The notes under the pieces: generated by a model | Seen by the model: the letters and a program-made list of their open reading frames with translations, nothing else | Told to the model about the DNA's origin: nothing | Databases searched by the model: none | Assembly (NCBI GenBank): GCA_036337945.1 | Contig: JAYZDF010000070.1 | Location: 1-62,350, forward strand | Reading direction: 5' to 3' | Origin: JAYZDF01 sp036337945 | GTDB taxonomy: Bacteria; Myxococcota; Kuafuiibacteriia; Kuafuiibacteriales; Kuafuiibacteriaceae | Length of the DNA: 62,350 bases | Shown: positions 1-8,545 of the stretch, in pieces | Layout of the letters: each line of letters begins with the position of its first letter | Numbering within the stretch: the first letter of the stretch is position 1 | Program-made: the position numbers and the translations under genes

Positions 1-22
1 ACGCCGAATATGATGTACTCGT

Positions 23-1045
23 TTAGACCCAAAACGAAACTGTTACCTCTCGATTGGGCAAGGCCCTAGGGTCCTCACCCTTTGCAATCGCGTTTCGAAT
101 CGACTCGACAAACACGTGAATGACATCGGCCGCAGTGTTGGCAAAGCTTTCGCCGTATTTGTTGATGACTTCCATTTGTTCCGCCAAAGCCACTACATCT
201 TGGTCAATAACGTACTGACCCTGCCAGCGTAAAATCGGACCTGCAAAAGGCGTCCAAATGCCAAAATTATAGGTCAAATCAGTATATACGAGAGTATCGT
301 CGTCCGCGCAGGGCACAGACTGCGAAGTAATGTATAACGCACGTTCTGGACTGAAGCGGTACTCCACGCTCGTAATGTTCGGCATGTAGAAATTATCGTA
401 ATGACCGATTTCTCCACCGCTGGGATTGAGGAACCAAGAAAACCATCCCAGATTATCCGTTTCGTTTTTGTAAGAAACCTCGACGTTACCTTCGCTGCGG
501 CTAATCACCGCATCGATCTTTTGCTTCTTGTCAGTCCGGAAAACGCCGGTATGCACGAAGACCGTGTGCGGAATGTCGATGAAGTTCTCAGCACAGTTCG
601 TCACGTTATTATTGAATCGGTTCACTAAACGAATGTGGCGCCAGCCTTTTTTTCCATATTGCGGCATGGAAAATGGCTTCACGGTTTTTGCCGCCTGCGC
701 ATCTAGGCAAACGTACACGTAGCCTTCTTGTTCAACGACCGCGTAGTCTTGTACGCGCCTCGAATTGGTACACTTAAAGTCCGTCGATTCGGAGGGAATG
801 GCTTTGACCTCACCACAACCATCATACTCCCAGCCGTGATAAGGACACCGTAGATTATTGACCACGACCATGCCTTTCGAGAGGGGCGCGTTACGGTGCA
901 TGCAGCGGTCCCTAAGGGCCGCTGCGGTTCCATCTTGACCGCGAAATACCGCCAGCCATTCACCTAGGACTTTACGGCGAACGACCTGCCCTGGCTTGAG
1001 CTTGTCACTCTCTGCAACAACGTACCAAAAGGCTTCAAAACTCAT
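23..1045 (-). CDS. Rieske non-heme iron oxygenase, single-component alpha type (last gene of oxygenase operon)
   Basis: A 340-residue protein with the two-domain plan of a Rieske oxygenase. The N-terminal 2Fe-2S site is C48-x-H50 and C67-x2-H70 (CMH ... CPYH). The catalytic mononuclear iron site is D157-x2-H160-x4-H165 within AENFIDIPHTVFVH, where Asp157 is the expected electron bridge between subunits. The length fits the vanillate-demethylase/PrnD-like single-subunit class rather than the 450-residue aromatic dioxygenases with a beta subunit. Such enzymes hydroxylate, demethylate, desaturate or N-oxidise small molecules or lipids, using O2 and electrons from a ferredoxin. It starts one base after the ferredoxin stop codon, so the two are co-expressed. 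The substrate cannot be told from sequence. Class is certain, role unknown. Confidence 0.9.
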   Translation of the reverse strand: MSFEAFWYVVAESDKLKPGQVVRRKVLGEWLAVFRGQDGTAAALRDRCMHRNAPLSKGMVVVNNLRCPYHGWEYDGCGEVKAIPSESTDFKCTNSRRVQDYAVVEQEGYVYVCLDAQAAKTVKPFSMPQYGKKGWRHIRLVNRFNNNVTNCAENFIDIPHTVFVHTGVFRTDKKQKIDAVISRSEGNVEVSYKNETDNLGWFSWFLNPSGGEIGHYDNFYMPNITSVEYRFSPERALYITSQSVPCADDDTLVYTDLTYNFGIWTPFAGPILRWQGQYVIDQDVVALAEQMEVINKYGESFANTAADVIHVFVESIRNAIAKGEDPRALPNREVTVSFWV

Positions 1046-1046
1046 T

Positions 1047-1343
1047 TTAGGCCCCTAAATGAACAATCTTCAAGTCCGACTTCAATTCAATCTGGCAACA
1101 CAGTCGTGCGGTCGGTTCGTCGTCGGCGAGTACTTCTAAAACCTCTTGTTCGTCTGCATCCGGTGGTTCTATTAACGCAGTCGATTCAATTTTGCCTAGA
1201 CAAGTCCCGCAAATTCCAGTCCGACAGCCGAATAAGACGGGCGAGTTTTCAGCCGTCAACACCTCGGACAGATTGGACCCCTCTGGCAGCTCAACCGGTG
1301 CAAAACTCGTCCCCGGGAACTCCACTTTGAATGTGCGACTCAT
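1047..1343 (-). CDS. 2Fe-2S plant-type ferredoxin
   Basis: A 98-residue soluble ferredoxin. The cluster loop is C-x4-C-x2-C (GCRTGICGTC) with the fourth cysteine near the C-terminus (ARLCCQ). It has no signal peptide, so it acts in the cytoplasm. The start codon overlaps the stop of the upstream diiron oxygenase gene (ATGA), and the next Rieske gene begins one base after its stop. It is the only electron carrier in this operon and no ferredoxin reductase is present, so it probably serves both Rieske enzymes, and perhaps the diiron proteins, using a reductase encoded elsewhere. Family is certain; partner assignment is inferred from position. Confidence 0.93.
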   Translation of the reverse strand: MSRTFKVEFPGTSFAPVELPEGSNLSEVLTAENSPVLFGCRTGICGTCLGKIESTALIEPPDADEQEVLEVLADDEPTARLCCQIELKSDLKIVHLGA

Positions 1344-2497
1344 ATCGGCTGAAACCTCAAGAATCTTGCGTTGGCTGTCTTTAGATATTTTGAGACGTCG
1401 TTTTGTGCCATGAGAGACATCGATTTATTAGCCGCATTCACATAGTCCAAATCCGCGACATACGCTCGATAGGATTCGACCGCGGTGCGATGCGTCTTAT
1501 AGCTCGCCTGAAGACCATCAGAATCCTCAGTAAAACACTTGCGAATCATTTCTTTAGCATCGGCATCGTCCATCCCAAACGCGGAACTACGAAACATTTT
1601 GTATATTGCTTGATAAGCTGCCGGGTCATACCAAAAAATCCCATTAACTAAGACGGAGAAGTTATAGTGATCTTTTTGACAGCCCTTAATCGCTAAATTG
1701 GCAACTCTCTTCTCGAACGCAGTCGGGGGCTTCAGGTGTTTGATCACATCGTGCGAGACAATGGTGGAACTATTGAAATGGTACGACTCATCCAGGAAGT
1801 GGTAATAGCTGATTTTGGACGGAACCGGGGCGTTCTCCTGGTCTTCGTGATTAACATAATACTGACTCAGCTGGTGTTGAACAATCTTTCCGTTGAGCGT
1901 GCGAATTCCACGAATTCCAAAGTATTGGCTCGCTATAAAAGCGTTTCCGGAGGACAAAAGTCCAAAAGTGTTAAGCTGAATCCATTTCCAAAAGCGCTTG
2001 ATCGCGTTCGTGTCCGTAAATGTCATTGTTTCTGCATAAGGACTCCGCATTGGATATGAAAACAAACGCTCGCCGAACAGCTCGTCTTCGACCTCACGAG
2101 CAACCTTTTGAAATGCAGCAATATGGGCGCGTTCTTGACTCGACTCAAGGTCTAGCATGTCGCAAATCGTTCGGAAGTCTTCGATTGCATATAATCCTGC
2201 TGCGCTGGTTTGATTGAAAAATATAGTCGCGATTTCCGCGGAAATAATTTGGGAATAGTAAGCCACCCAGTATAGCTGGTTCAAAAGTATACGCTGCGAT
2301 TCAGAGGCCTGGTCCCAAAGCGACGTACCCCACAACAAAGAGAACTCTTCGGGGTTCCAATATTCATCTCGACAGTCTTCGTACTTGAAGGCCTTCGCGG
2401 CCAAATCGATATTCTCGGTCTGATCCTGCTTCTTGTTCCGCTGATAATTCAGGCGAATTTTTCCGCTTATCTTTTTATCTTGAAGGAAGGTGCTCAT
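1340..2497 (-). CDS. AurF-like diiron oxygenase
   Basis: A 385-residue protein without signal peptide. Starting from the ATG at 2497, which overlaps the previous stop as ATGA, the metal-ligand pattern is E88, E122-x2-H125, then H233-x3-E237-x2-H240 (YHFLDESYH). The H-x3-E-x2-H triad and the 34-residue spacing between the first two Glu closely match the p-aminobenzoate N-oxygenase AurF and relatives such as CmlI. Those enzymes oxidise aryl-amines to nitro groups; other members hydroxylate or form azoxy compounds. I see no clear Glu at the place of AurF E196 (about residues 190-215 here), so the site may differ. An in-frame upstream start at 2533 is possible but less likely. AurF-like fold: likely. 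Substrate: unknown. Confidence 0.75.
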   Translation of the reverse strand: MSTFLQDKKISGKIRLNYQRNKKQDQTENIDLAAKAFKYEDCRDEYWNPEEFSLLWGTSLWDQASESQRILLNQLYWVAYYSQIISAEIATIFFNQTSAAGLYAIEDFRTICDMLDLESSQERAHIAAFQKVAREVEDELFGERLFSYPMRSPYAETMTFTDTNAIKRFWKWIQLNTFGLLSSGNAFIASQYFGIRGIRTLNGKIVQHQLSQYYVNHEDQENAPVPSKISYYHFLDESYHFNSSTIVSHDVIKHLKPPTAFEKRVANLAIKGCQKDHYNFSVLVNGIFWYDPAAYQAIYKMFRSSAFGMDDADAKEMIRKCFTEDSDGLQASYKTHRTAVESYRAYVADLDYVNAANKSMSLMAQNDVSKYLKTANARFLRFQPI

Positions 2498-3411
2498 TGG
2501 GCGCACTCCTGAGGGCTGCAAGCTACAAAACACCCTTCTTGCTCGAGCGCCTCAACGATATCTTCAGCCCCACTTTTCAACATAAGATTTCTTAGAAGTT
2601 CTAAGCGCTGCGCACTATGAGTGCTCGCATTGAGTTCCTGAAATATTTTGATTCGTTTCTCGCCTGTAAATGGACCGACGACACGTTCAATTGAGGCACA
2701 CACTGCTTGGGGGCCTAACTGAACCATGCCTAAGAACTTCATCATGACCTCTATGATTTGTTTCGACACGGATTCGCTGCGCTCTTCTTCACTGAAGAGA
2801 ACTAATCCGCTTCCGTGATGACTGGCTTCGTCGCGAAGAATTGCGTCGAATACCGTGCGCAAAGGTTCATCGGTACAGCCTTTCGCCAAGTCCCTATAGT
2901 ACGCGAGACCCCAGCCTTCGAGCACGATTTGAACCACAAATTGAAGAGCCAGAGGTTGGCCAGACTCAATAAAACCGGAGAGCAAAGCCAAGAATGGATT
3001 CGATTCACAATCGACGGCCGCTTCGTTGACAAACCTGCGAATCAACTCGAAGTGAGTCGCTTCGTCTGATGCAAACAGACTATATAACATCCTTTCCTCA
3101 ACCGTTTTTGAGAGTAAGACCATCTTTGCGGCAAAAGCCATTCCTGCCTTTTCGATAAAATATGCCTCCTCAAGAACTGAGGCGCTGCAGCATAAGAGGA
3201 TATCGTCTTGTTCGCTTTTTGAGGCATTTAGATAAACCGAACAACGGTCTAACCCGAAGAAACTTGCCGGCCAAAAAGGACCTTTAGCGGGCTCAGGCAA
3301 CGTCCTTCGTTTTTTGAGTGTCGACAGTAGAACGGATGCCAGCTTGCTGTCCTCTTCTCTAGACGGCAAACTCATCGCCGTTTCAACATGAACAATCGAC
3401 TGTTTACTCAT
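2494..3411 (-). CDS. Ferritin-like diiron carboxylate protein
   Basis: A 305-residue protein with a symmetric ferritin-superfamily metal site: E87, then E117-x2-H120 (DEATH), and E165, then E195-x2-H198 (DEASH). Each Glu to ExxH pair is separated by 29 residues. That is the ligand set of four-helix-bundle diiron oxygenases, desaturases and aldehyde-deformylating enzymes. The sequence is too short for stearoyl-ACP desaturase and I do not recognise a subfamily. The ATG at 3411 overlaps the upstream Rieske stop as ATGA. The longer reading frame from 3468 would lie inside the upstream gene and is unlikely. Its place between a Rieske enzyme and an AurF-like enzyme suggests a step in the same pathway. 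Metal site is clear; reaction unknown. Confidence 0.72.
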   Translation of the reverse strand: MSKQSIVHVETAMSLPSREEDSKLASVLLSTLKKRRTLPEPAKGPFWPASFFGLDRCSVYLNASKSEQDDILLCCSASVLEEAYFIEKAGMAFAAKMVLLSKTVEERMLYSLFASDEATHFELIRRFVNEAAVDCESNPFLALLSGFIESGQPLALQFVVQIVLEGWGLAYYRDLAKGCTDEPLRTVFDAILRDEASHHGSGLVLFSEEERSESVSKQIIEVMMKFLGMVQLGPQAVCASIERVVGPFTGEKRIKIFQELNASTHSAQRLELLRNLMLKSGAEDIVEALEQEGCFVACSPQECAQ

Positions 3412-4454
3412 GTCCCTACACGCTGCTTTACGTTCACCGGGAGCTGAACGAGATTTTCCTCCGTCCAACTACCCCATTCGAGAGCCTTTTGGGCCTCCAC
3501 GTGCTGGATGAACTTAATAATGGAGTAATCCGCCTTCAGCGGCGTCTTGAACTTGAATTTGATCGTTTCGAATACTTTCGTATCTCCGTGGGCAAAATAA
3601 GTACCTACAACCCAAGATAAAAATAAGAGGACCTTATTGAAAGCCCACCCGAGAAGACCCGGGCGCTTTTTGGTCATCAGAATTGTCTGACCTTCCGTCC
3701 TGCCCTCCGCATTGAGCCTGAGCGCGAACATAATGTGGAAATGCAAAAAGTCGGGTCCCACCGTCACTGTGCCTGTATTCCCGAACCAATAACTCATCTT
3801 ATAAGTCAGCGCGTCTTTGTAAAATTTAGAAGCAAAACGCGTAAACAAACTATTCGTCGGCATCTTGGTCGTGTTCTCGAAAGTCATATTGTTTTCGTTG
3901 AGTGCTTGACAGTCAAAACTCAGCTCTACCGGCAGATGGTGCACTGATGTGAAATGATGGGCATCGATCGCGTTAATCATCACGATGTTTGGATGACAGC
4001 CTTTTTGGAAATCAGACCCTAAAAAGTAATCTACTTCTTCGTTCTCAAGCTCGGGGACAAATGGAACCGGCTGCTTGGGTGCTTCGCCGGTGTAAATCCA
4101 GACCAGACCGTACTTTTCTTCCACCGGCCACGAGGACACCTCCGCTCGTACTGGGCTTTTTGAACAAGGCACATCCTCTACGCAGCCTTGAGCATCGAAC
4201 TTCCAGTTGTGGAAGAAACAGCGGATGCCCTCCCCGTCGACCTTGCCTTCCGCAAAATGAGCCCCCATATGAGGACAATGTGCATCAAGAGCGACAACTT
4301 TCCCTGTCTCAGAACGATACACCGCGAGGTCACGCCCTAGAACCTTGACTGGTTTGACCTGCTTTTTCTTCAGCTCACCCGCACGGAGCAGCCAATACCA
4401 CCCCTCGACCACCCGGTCAGTTTGGCCAAACGTATTCAAGTTCTCGACACTCAT
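3408..4454 (-). CDS. Rieske non-heme iron oxygenase (first gene of oxygenase operon)
   Basis: A 348-residue Rieske oxygenase. The 2Fe-2S ligands are C60-x-H62 and C79-x2-H82 (CPHMG ... CFFH). The catalytic iron motif is D164-x2-H167-x4-H172 (IDAHHFTSVHH). The C-terminal half has a hydrophobic stretch at about residues 268-284 (LLGWAFNKVLLFLSWVV), which suggests membrane contact or a lipid-like substrate, as in Rieske enzymes acting on sterols or fatty chains. It differs clearly from the other Rieske protein at 23-1045, so this is not a recent duplication. It leads the operon, and its stop overlaps the next start (ATGA). A steroid- or lipid-active enzyme is one possibility, but the sequence does not decide it. 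Confidence 0.88.
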   Translation of the reverse strand: MSVENLNTFGQTDRVVEGWYWLLRAGELKKKQVKPVKVLGRDLAVYRSETGKVVALDAHCPHMGAHFAEGKVDGEGIRCFFHNWKFDAQGCVEDVPCSKSPVRAEVSSWPVEEKYGLVWIYTGEAPKQPVPFVPELENEEVDYFLGSDFQKGCHPNIVMINAIDAHHFTSVHHLPVELSFDCQALNENNMTFENTTKMPTNSLFTRFASKFYKDALTYKMSYWFGNTGTVTVGPDFLHFHIMFALRLNAEGRTEGQTILMTKKRPGLLGWAFNKVLLFLSWVVGTYFAHGDTKVFETIKFKFKTPLKADYSIIKFIQHVEAQKALEWGSWTEENLVQLPVNVKQRVGT

Positions 4455-4814
4455 AATGACTCGATTATCTTATCGCATTTAGCGCGTATCAGTTGCTTAT
4501 TTGGCTGCTGTTGGTTTGCTATTGACCCTCGATTTGCTCAGATGCAGAGCGAAACCAGTACCTATCATGGCTATAAGTAAACAGAAGTACTTTCAAACAC
4601 TTACAAAATCTTTGTTTCAAGTGAGCAAACGAACTCAACTTCAAGTAGAGGCTTTCACTCGTCCAGCCCTAGGGCCCTAACCATGGTTTACATCCGCCTC
4701 GCTGGGGCAAAACGGGTTACACAGAACAAAAACCAAGGGTAAACGTGTATCGCTTCCTCGCTAGGTTTCCAATGAACCCGTCTAAGAAACAGTCGTGCAG
4801 GCGGACTATGCTCA

Positions 4815-4831
4815 TTTGACAAAATGTCAAA
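4815..4831. promoter_or_regulatory. Inverted repeat TTTGACA-AAA-TGTCAAA, candidate operator
   Basis: Two perfect 7-base arms separated by three A residues lie in the shared upstream region of two divergent operons. The size and symmetry fit a dimeric helix-turn-helix regulator. The binding protein is unknown, and the site may control either operon. Confidence 0.4.
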
Positions 4832-4907
4832 AAACTCCCGATTTTCCGCCAAATAGTCAATATTCTCGTGTCGGGAACAAGTAAATAAACGAAATGGTTT
4901 CAATGAG

Positions 4908-4934
4908 TTGACAGAAGTCTAAGACCAATATGAA
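4908..4934 (+). promoter_or_regulatory. Possible sigma-70 promoter for the T2SS operon
   Basis: A consensus -35 hexamer TTGACA at 4908-4913 is followed after 15 bases by TATGAA at 4929-4934, about 35 bases before the gspC start. The spacing is shorter than the usual 17, so the -10 assignment is weak. Confidence 0.3.
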
Positions 4935-4970
4935 TGGCATGTATGCTGCTACAGCATCGAAGGACAAATC

Positions 4971-5942
4971 GTGATTGATACCTACTTCAAGGAGCACTTT
5001 TGGACGTTTTACGTCGCGGTGATCATCGTCACAGGGTTTTTAGTTGGTCAGATGATCTCATCGTACGCTCGGGAGCAAATTCGGGCGACGGATTCACCAG
5101 CAAAAACGTCCCTGGCTCCGCGCGGAAAAGACAAAAAAGACTCAAAGACAAGTGTTGTTCCCACTCGAGCATTTCTCGACCGGAACATTTTCAAGGCCGA
5201 GCGCGAAGACCTCGCTCCAGAACCTGTGGATCTGAGTGGCCCTGAGGGAACGAACGCAAGTAAACAAGCGTCTATCGACGGTGAGATAAACACCGATAAC
5301 TGCGAGAAAGCCTCTTTGAATGCAACCCTCGTTGCGACCATCGTTTCGACCGACCCTACCCGTTCTGTCGCAGTATTTGTCGACCCAGCCAAAAAACAAC
5401 CCGGAGCCTATCGAATAAAGGAGAAGCTCTTGGATAAAGCAGACATCGTTTCTATCGAATGGCGGCGTGTTTTGATTAACAACCAAGGGCGTTGCGAGGC
5501 GTTCAGTCTGGAAGAGCCAGGCAAGAAAAAGCCGCGAAGCTCGTCGGCGCCACCTATTGCCTCGAAATCAAGTTCAAAACCGCCCAAGACCCAGATAGGG
5601 AACAACATCAAAAAGATGAGCGATACCGAGTATGAGATACCCAAGGACGAAATCGAAAACGTGCTTGGCAATCTGAATGTTATCGCAACCCAAGCGCGTA
5701 TTGTTCCAAGCTTTCGCAATGGTAAAGCCAATGGCTTCAAACTATTTTCAATCCGACCGGGCAGTCTCTATTCCAAAATTGGAATTCAGAATGGTGACGT
5801 CATTCAAAAAATCAACGGTTATGAAATCAATAGCCCAGATAAAGCTCTAGAAATTTACGGCAAACTCAAAGAGGCATCATCTATCACCGTCGACCTTGTT
5901 AGGCGCGGACGAACCAAAACGATGAGCTACGGAATTCGCTAA
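4971..5942 (+). CDS. gspC: Type II secretion inner-membrane protein GspC
   Basis: A 323-residue protein with a short cytoplasmic start, one membrane segment at about residues 11-30, a linker and periplasmic homology region (about 55-175), a basic Ser/Lys-rich stretch, and a C-terminal PDZ domain (about 225-322) with PGSLYSKIGIQNGDVI. GspC links the inner-membrane platform to the secretin GspD and helps recruit substrates. The start is GTG, with AGGA a few bases upstream. The stop overlaps the gspD start by one base (TAATG). It heads the gspC-N operon, which has no gspA or gspB. The order and domain plan make this call secure. Confidence 0.93.
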   Translation: MIDTYFKEHFWTFYVAVIIVTGFLVGQMISSYAREQIRATDSPAKTSLAPRGKDKKDSKTSVVPTRAFLDRNIFKAEREDLAPEPVDLSGPEGTNASKQASIDGEINTDNCEKASLNATLVATIVSTDPTRSVAVFVDPAKKQPGAYRIKEKLLDKADIVSIEWRRVLINNQGRCEAFSLEEPGKKKPRSSSAPPIASKSSSKPPKTQIGNNIKKMSDTEYEIPKDEIENVLGNLNVIATQARIVPSFRNGKANGFKLFSIRPGSLYSKIGIQNGDVIQKINGYEINSPDKALEIYGKLKEASSITVDLVRRGRTKTMSYGIR

Positions 5943-8536
5943 TGAAACTGGAAAAATTAATCATGAAAAGAATATTTGCTATCACTTTCGCCGCAACATT
6001 ATGCGCCCCTCACAGTGGGCTTGCTCAAGACGGCAACATAGAGGCTGGTAATGTGCTGGACAAGCGTGCGCTTTCAATTCCCGGGAAGCTACCGCGAATA
6101 CAGAACGCATTTAACAAGAACAAGCTCAAAAAAGCCAAACCTTCGCGGAAGAAGTTCTCAAGCCCAAAATCAAGGCCACCAGCGGCTTCAGGCTCCCGAA
6201 GAACACCCGGCTTCGGCGACATCAAGAAGACCTCTGGCTCCAAATGTAAGGCGATGAAGATGTCTGACAAGGTCCAGTTTGAATTCAAGCAAGCGGACAT
6301 TAAGGACATCGTTACCGCGATTAGCAAAACGATGTGTAAAAACTTTATCATTACCCAGAAGGTTCGCAGTCAAAAGTTCGACATCATCTCGCCAACCCCG
6401 ATTACGGTTCGACAGTCATGGCGTGCTTTTATGTCTACCCTTGCGGCGAACGACTTCACCCTCGTCAAGACCGGCAAATATTACAAGATTGTTCAGTCTA
6501 CTGATGGCACGCGTTCTCCAGTGCCCATGTACAAATCTGACGATTCAACCCCAAGCTTCGACCGAATTATCACGAAGATTTGGAAACTCGAGAATGCAAG
6601 CGATATTAATCAAGTGGTCAACTACTTGAACATTTTCAAAAGCTCGAAAGGCCAAATTCACCCGTTTCATCCGACACGAACCATTATCGCAACCGACTAC
6701 GGCACTTCAATGGTTCGGCTTGAACGTATCCTAAACGAAATCGACCAGCCCGGTATTCTCGAACAAGTTCATCTTGTGCCCGTTGAATTTGCCGGCGCTC
6801 GAGAAATCGCCGATATTTTGACTCAAATTTTTGAGCCTCAAAAATCCACGGGGAAAGGCGCAAAGAAAACAAAGGCGAAAAAGGTTGCCAAGAAATCTAA
6901 AGCTGGTGCCAAAGGCGGAGGAGCGAGTGGACCGCTTTCGATCTCGAAAATCATAGCGGAAGAGCGAACAAACAGCTTGATTATCATTGCTTCGGACCAA
7001 TCGTTTAGAGAAATCATGGAACTCAAGAAGAAGCTCGATGTTCCTGGTGAAGCAGACGGCCTGGTTCATGTTCTTCGACTCAAACATGCGGACGCGGAAG
7101 AACTGGCTTCGACGCTTAGCTCTCTCGCTTCTGGAACAGCGAATAATAAACGTAAAGGTTCAAAACGGTCCTCTAAGCGAAAGAGTTCTGCGGGAAGCGC
7201 GTCAGCGGCGTTGTTTTCAGGCGAAGTAAAAATCACCGCCGACAAAGCAACGAACAGCCTCGTTATCACTGCGTCGAAACTGGATTTGCAATCCGTGAAA
7301 AAAGTTATCGCGCAACTCGATGTCCCTCGTTTTCAAGTCTTCGTTGAAGCAGTCATCATGGAAGTTTCAATGAAGAAAGATCGAAACCTTGGCACGAGTT
7401 GGCATGGCGGAATTCCAAACGAAGACATTCCGATCATTTTTGGAAGCCAGCATAATGAATTGAACGCGCTACAATACGCCACGAACCCGCTTGGGCTGAC
7501 CAGCTTGCTTGGTTTCGCTTCCTATGCTCGCGGACCAGAGCTGGCTGATTCGACGCAACTGGGCCTTCCAGGTGGAATAAGCATTCCGAGCGTCGGTGTA
7601 GTCCTGCAAGCACTCCAGAGCTCAAACGATATCAACGTAGTCTCAACACCTCACCTCTTGACACTCGACAACGAGGAAGCCGAAATCCAGGTCAGTGAGA
7701 AACGGCCATTCCCTGCAGGTCTTTCCTTAGGAGGCCTCGGTGGGTTGGGTCAATTCGCCAATCAAGCCGGTGCTGCTGCTGGTGGAGCGGGTCTAGGTGC
7801 CCTGGGTAACCTTGGAGGCCTTGGTTTAGGTTCCGTTTCCATCAATCGTGAAGATGTCGGTCTGACTCTCAAGCTCAAGCCACAAATTAACGACGATGAA
7901 TACGTTCGGCTCGAAATTGACCAGGAGCTTTCCGATGTTGCCGGCCTTGACCAGGTCACTCAACAAACAATTACCTCGAAACGCTCGGCAAAAACCACGG
8001 TTGTTGTTCGCGACCAAGACAGTGTCGTTATTGGTGGACTCGTTCGCGATCGTATTTCAGAAGATGAATCGAAGGTACCCCTTTTCGGTGATTTGCCTTT
8101 GATAGGTTGGTTGTTCAAGCGTCAAAACCGTATCTCTGAAAAAGTAAATCTACTTTTGGTCATTACTCCTTACATTATTCGCGGACCTGCCGATTTTTAC
8201 GAGATTTACTCTCGCAAAATGAAAGAGCGAAAAGAGTTTGTAGAACGTTTCTACGGCAGCACGAAAGAGTACTCTGCACAAATCGACTGGAAACGAAAGA
8301 CAGGACCACTTGCGAAATTCAGACAAGCGGTCAACAGCGAGATGCAGAAATTTGAGAATGGTGGAGACGGAACGGACGGTGAAGAACTCGTTACGCCTGA
8401 CAATTCAGCAAAAGAATCGTCCGGTGATTCCGACACCGAAACCTCGGAGCCAAAACGGATAGCACCTATCGCTCCAAAAGAAACGGAGGATGTGACACCC
8501 GATATTACGCCGGCTGACTCATCCAACAATAAGTAG
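5942..8536 (+). CDS. gspD: Type II secretion outer-membrane secretin GspD
   Basis: An 864-residue secretin that forms the outer-membrane channel. A signal peptide (from M8, ending near GLAQD) precedes a basic linker, N0 (about 109-180), N1-N3 repeats (about 210-463) and the secretin barrel (about 465-745) with VPLFGDLPLIGWLF near its end. Two strongly basic Lys/Arg/Ser-rich inserts interrupt N2 and N3. The gate region carries a long Gly/Ala/Leu-rich insert near residues 595-630. The tail (about 790-864) is acidic and disordered, and could bind a pilotin or periplasmic partners. An alternative start at M8 (5963) would place the signal peptide directly at the N-terminus; 5942 is favoured by the TAATG overlap with gspC. 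Confidence 0.95.
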   Translation: MKLEKLIMKRIFAITFAATLCAPHSGLAQDGNIEAGNVLDKRALSIPGKLPRIQNAFNKNKLKKAKPSRKKFSSPKSRPPAASGSRRTPGFGDIKKTSGSKCKAMKMSDKVQFEFKQADIKDIVTAISKTMCKNFIITQKVRSQKFDIISPTPITVRQSWRAFMSTLAANDFTLVKTGKYYKIVQSTDGTRSPVPMYKSDDSTPSFDRIITKIWKLENASDINQVVNYLNIFKSSKGQIHPFHPTRTIIATDYGTSMVRLERILNEIDQPGILEQVHLVPVEFAGAREIADILTQIFEPQKSTGKGAKKTKAKKVAKKSKAGAKGGGASGPLSISKIIAEERTNSLIIIASDQSFREIMELKKKLDVPGEADGLVHVLRLKHADAEELASTLSSLASGTANNKRKGSKRSSKRKSSAGSASAALFSGEVKITADKATNSLVITASKLDLQSVKKVIAQLDVPRFQVFVEAVIMEVSMKKDRNLGTSWHGGIPNEDIPIIFGSQHNELNALQYATNPLGLTSLLGFASYARGPELADSTQLGLPGGISIPSVGVVLQALQSSNDINVVSTPHLLTLDNEEAEIQVSEKRPFPAGLSLGGLGGLGQFANQAGAAAGGAGLGALGNLGGLGLGSVSINREDVGLTLKLKPQINDDEYVRLEIDQELSDVAGLDQVTQQTITSKRSAKTTVVVRDQDSVVIGGLVRDRISEDESKVPLFGDLPLIGWLFKRQNRISEKVNLLLVITPYIIRGPADFYEIYSRKMKERKEFVERFYGSTKEYSAQIDWKRKTGPLAKFRQAVNSEMQKFENGGDGTDGEELVTPDNSAKESSGDSDTETSEPKRIAPIAPKETEDVTPDITPADSSNNK

Positions 8537-8545
8537 GAGTACAAC

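Larger units (their letters stand above)
4455..4970. other. Divergent intergenic region between oxygenase operon and T2SS operon
   Basis: These 516 bases hold no convincing gene. A 71-codon minus-strand frame lacks family features. The region must carry promoters for the minus-strand oxygenase operon and for the plus-strand T2SS operon. Visible elements are a perfect inverted repeat at 4815-4831 and a possible promoter at 4908-4934. The sequence next to the oxygenase start is AT-rich, but I cannot fix a promoter there. Confidence 0.6.

Noticed and set aside
4688..4903. A 71-codon minus-strand frame between the two large operons
   Set aside because: No ribosome site or family signature; likely non-coding regulatory DNA.
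7388..7405. TTGGCACGAGTTGGCAT resembling a sigma-54 promoter
   Set aside because: It lies inside gspD, and the -12 element does not match TTGCA.
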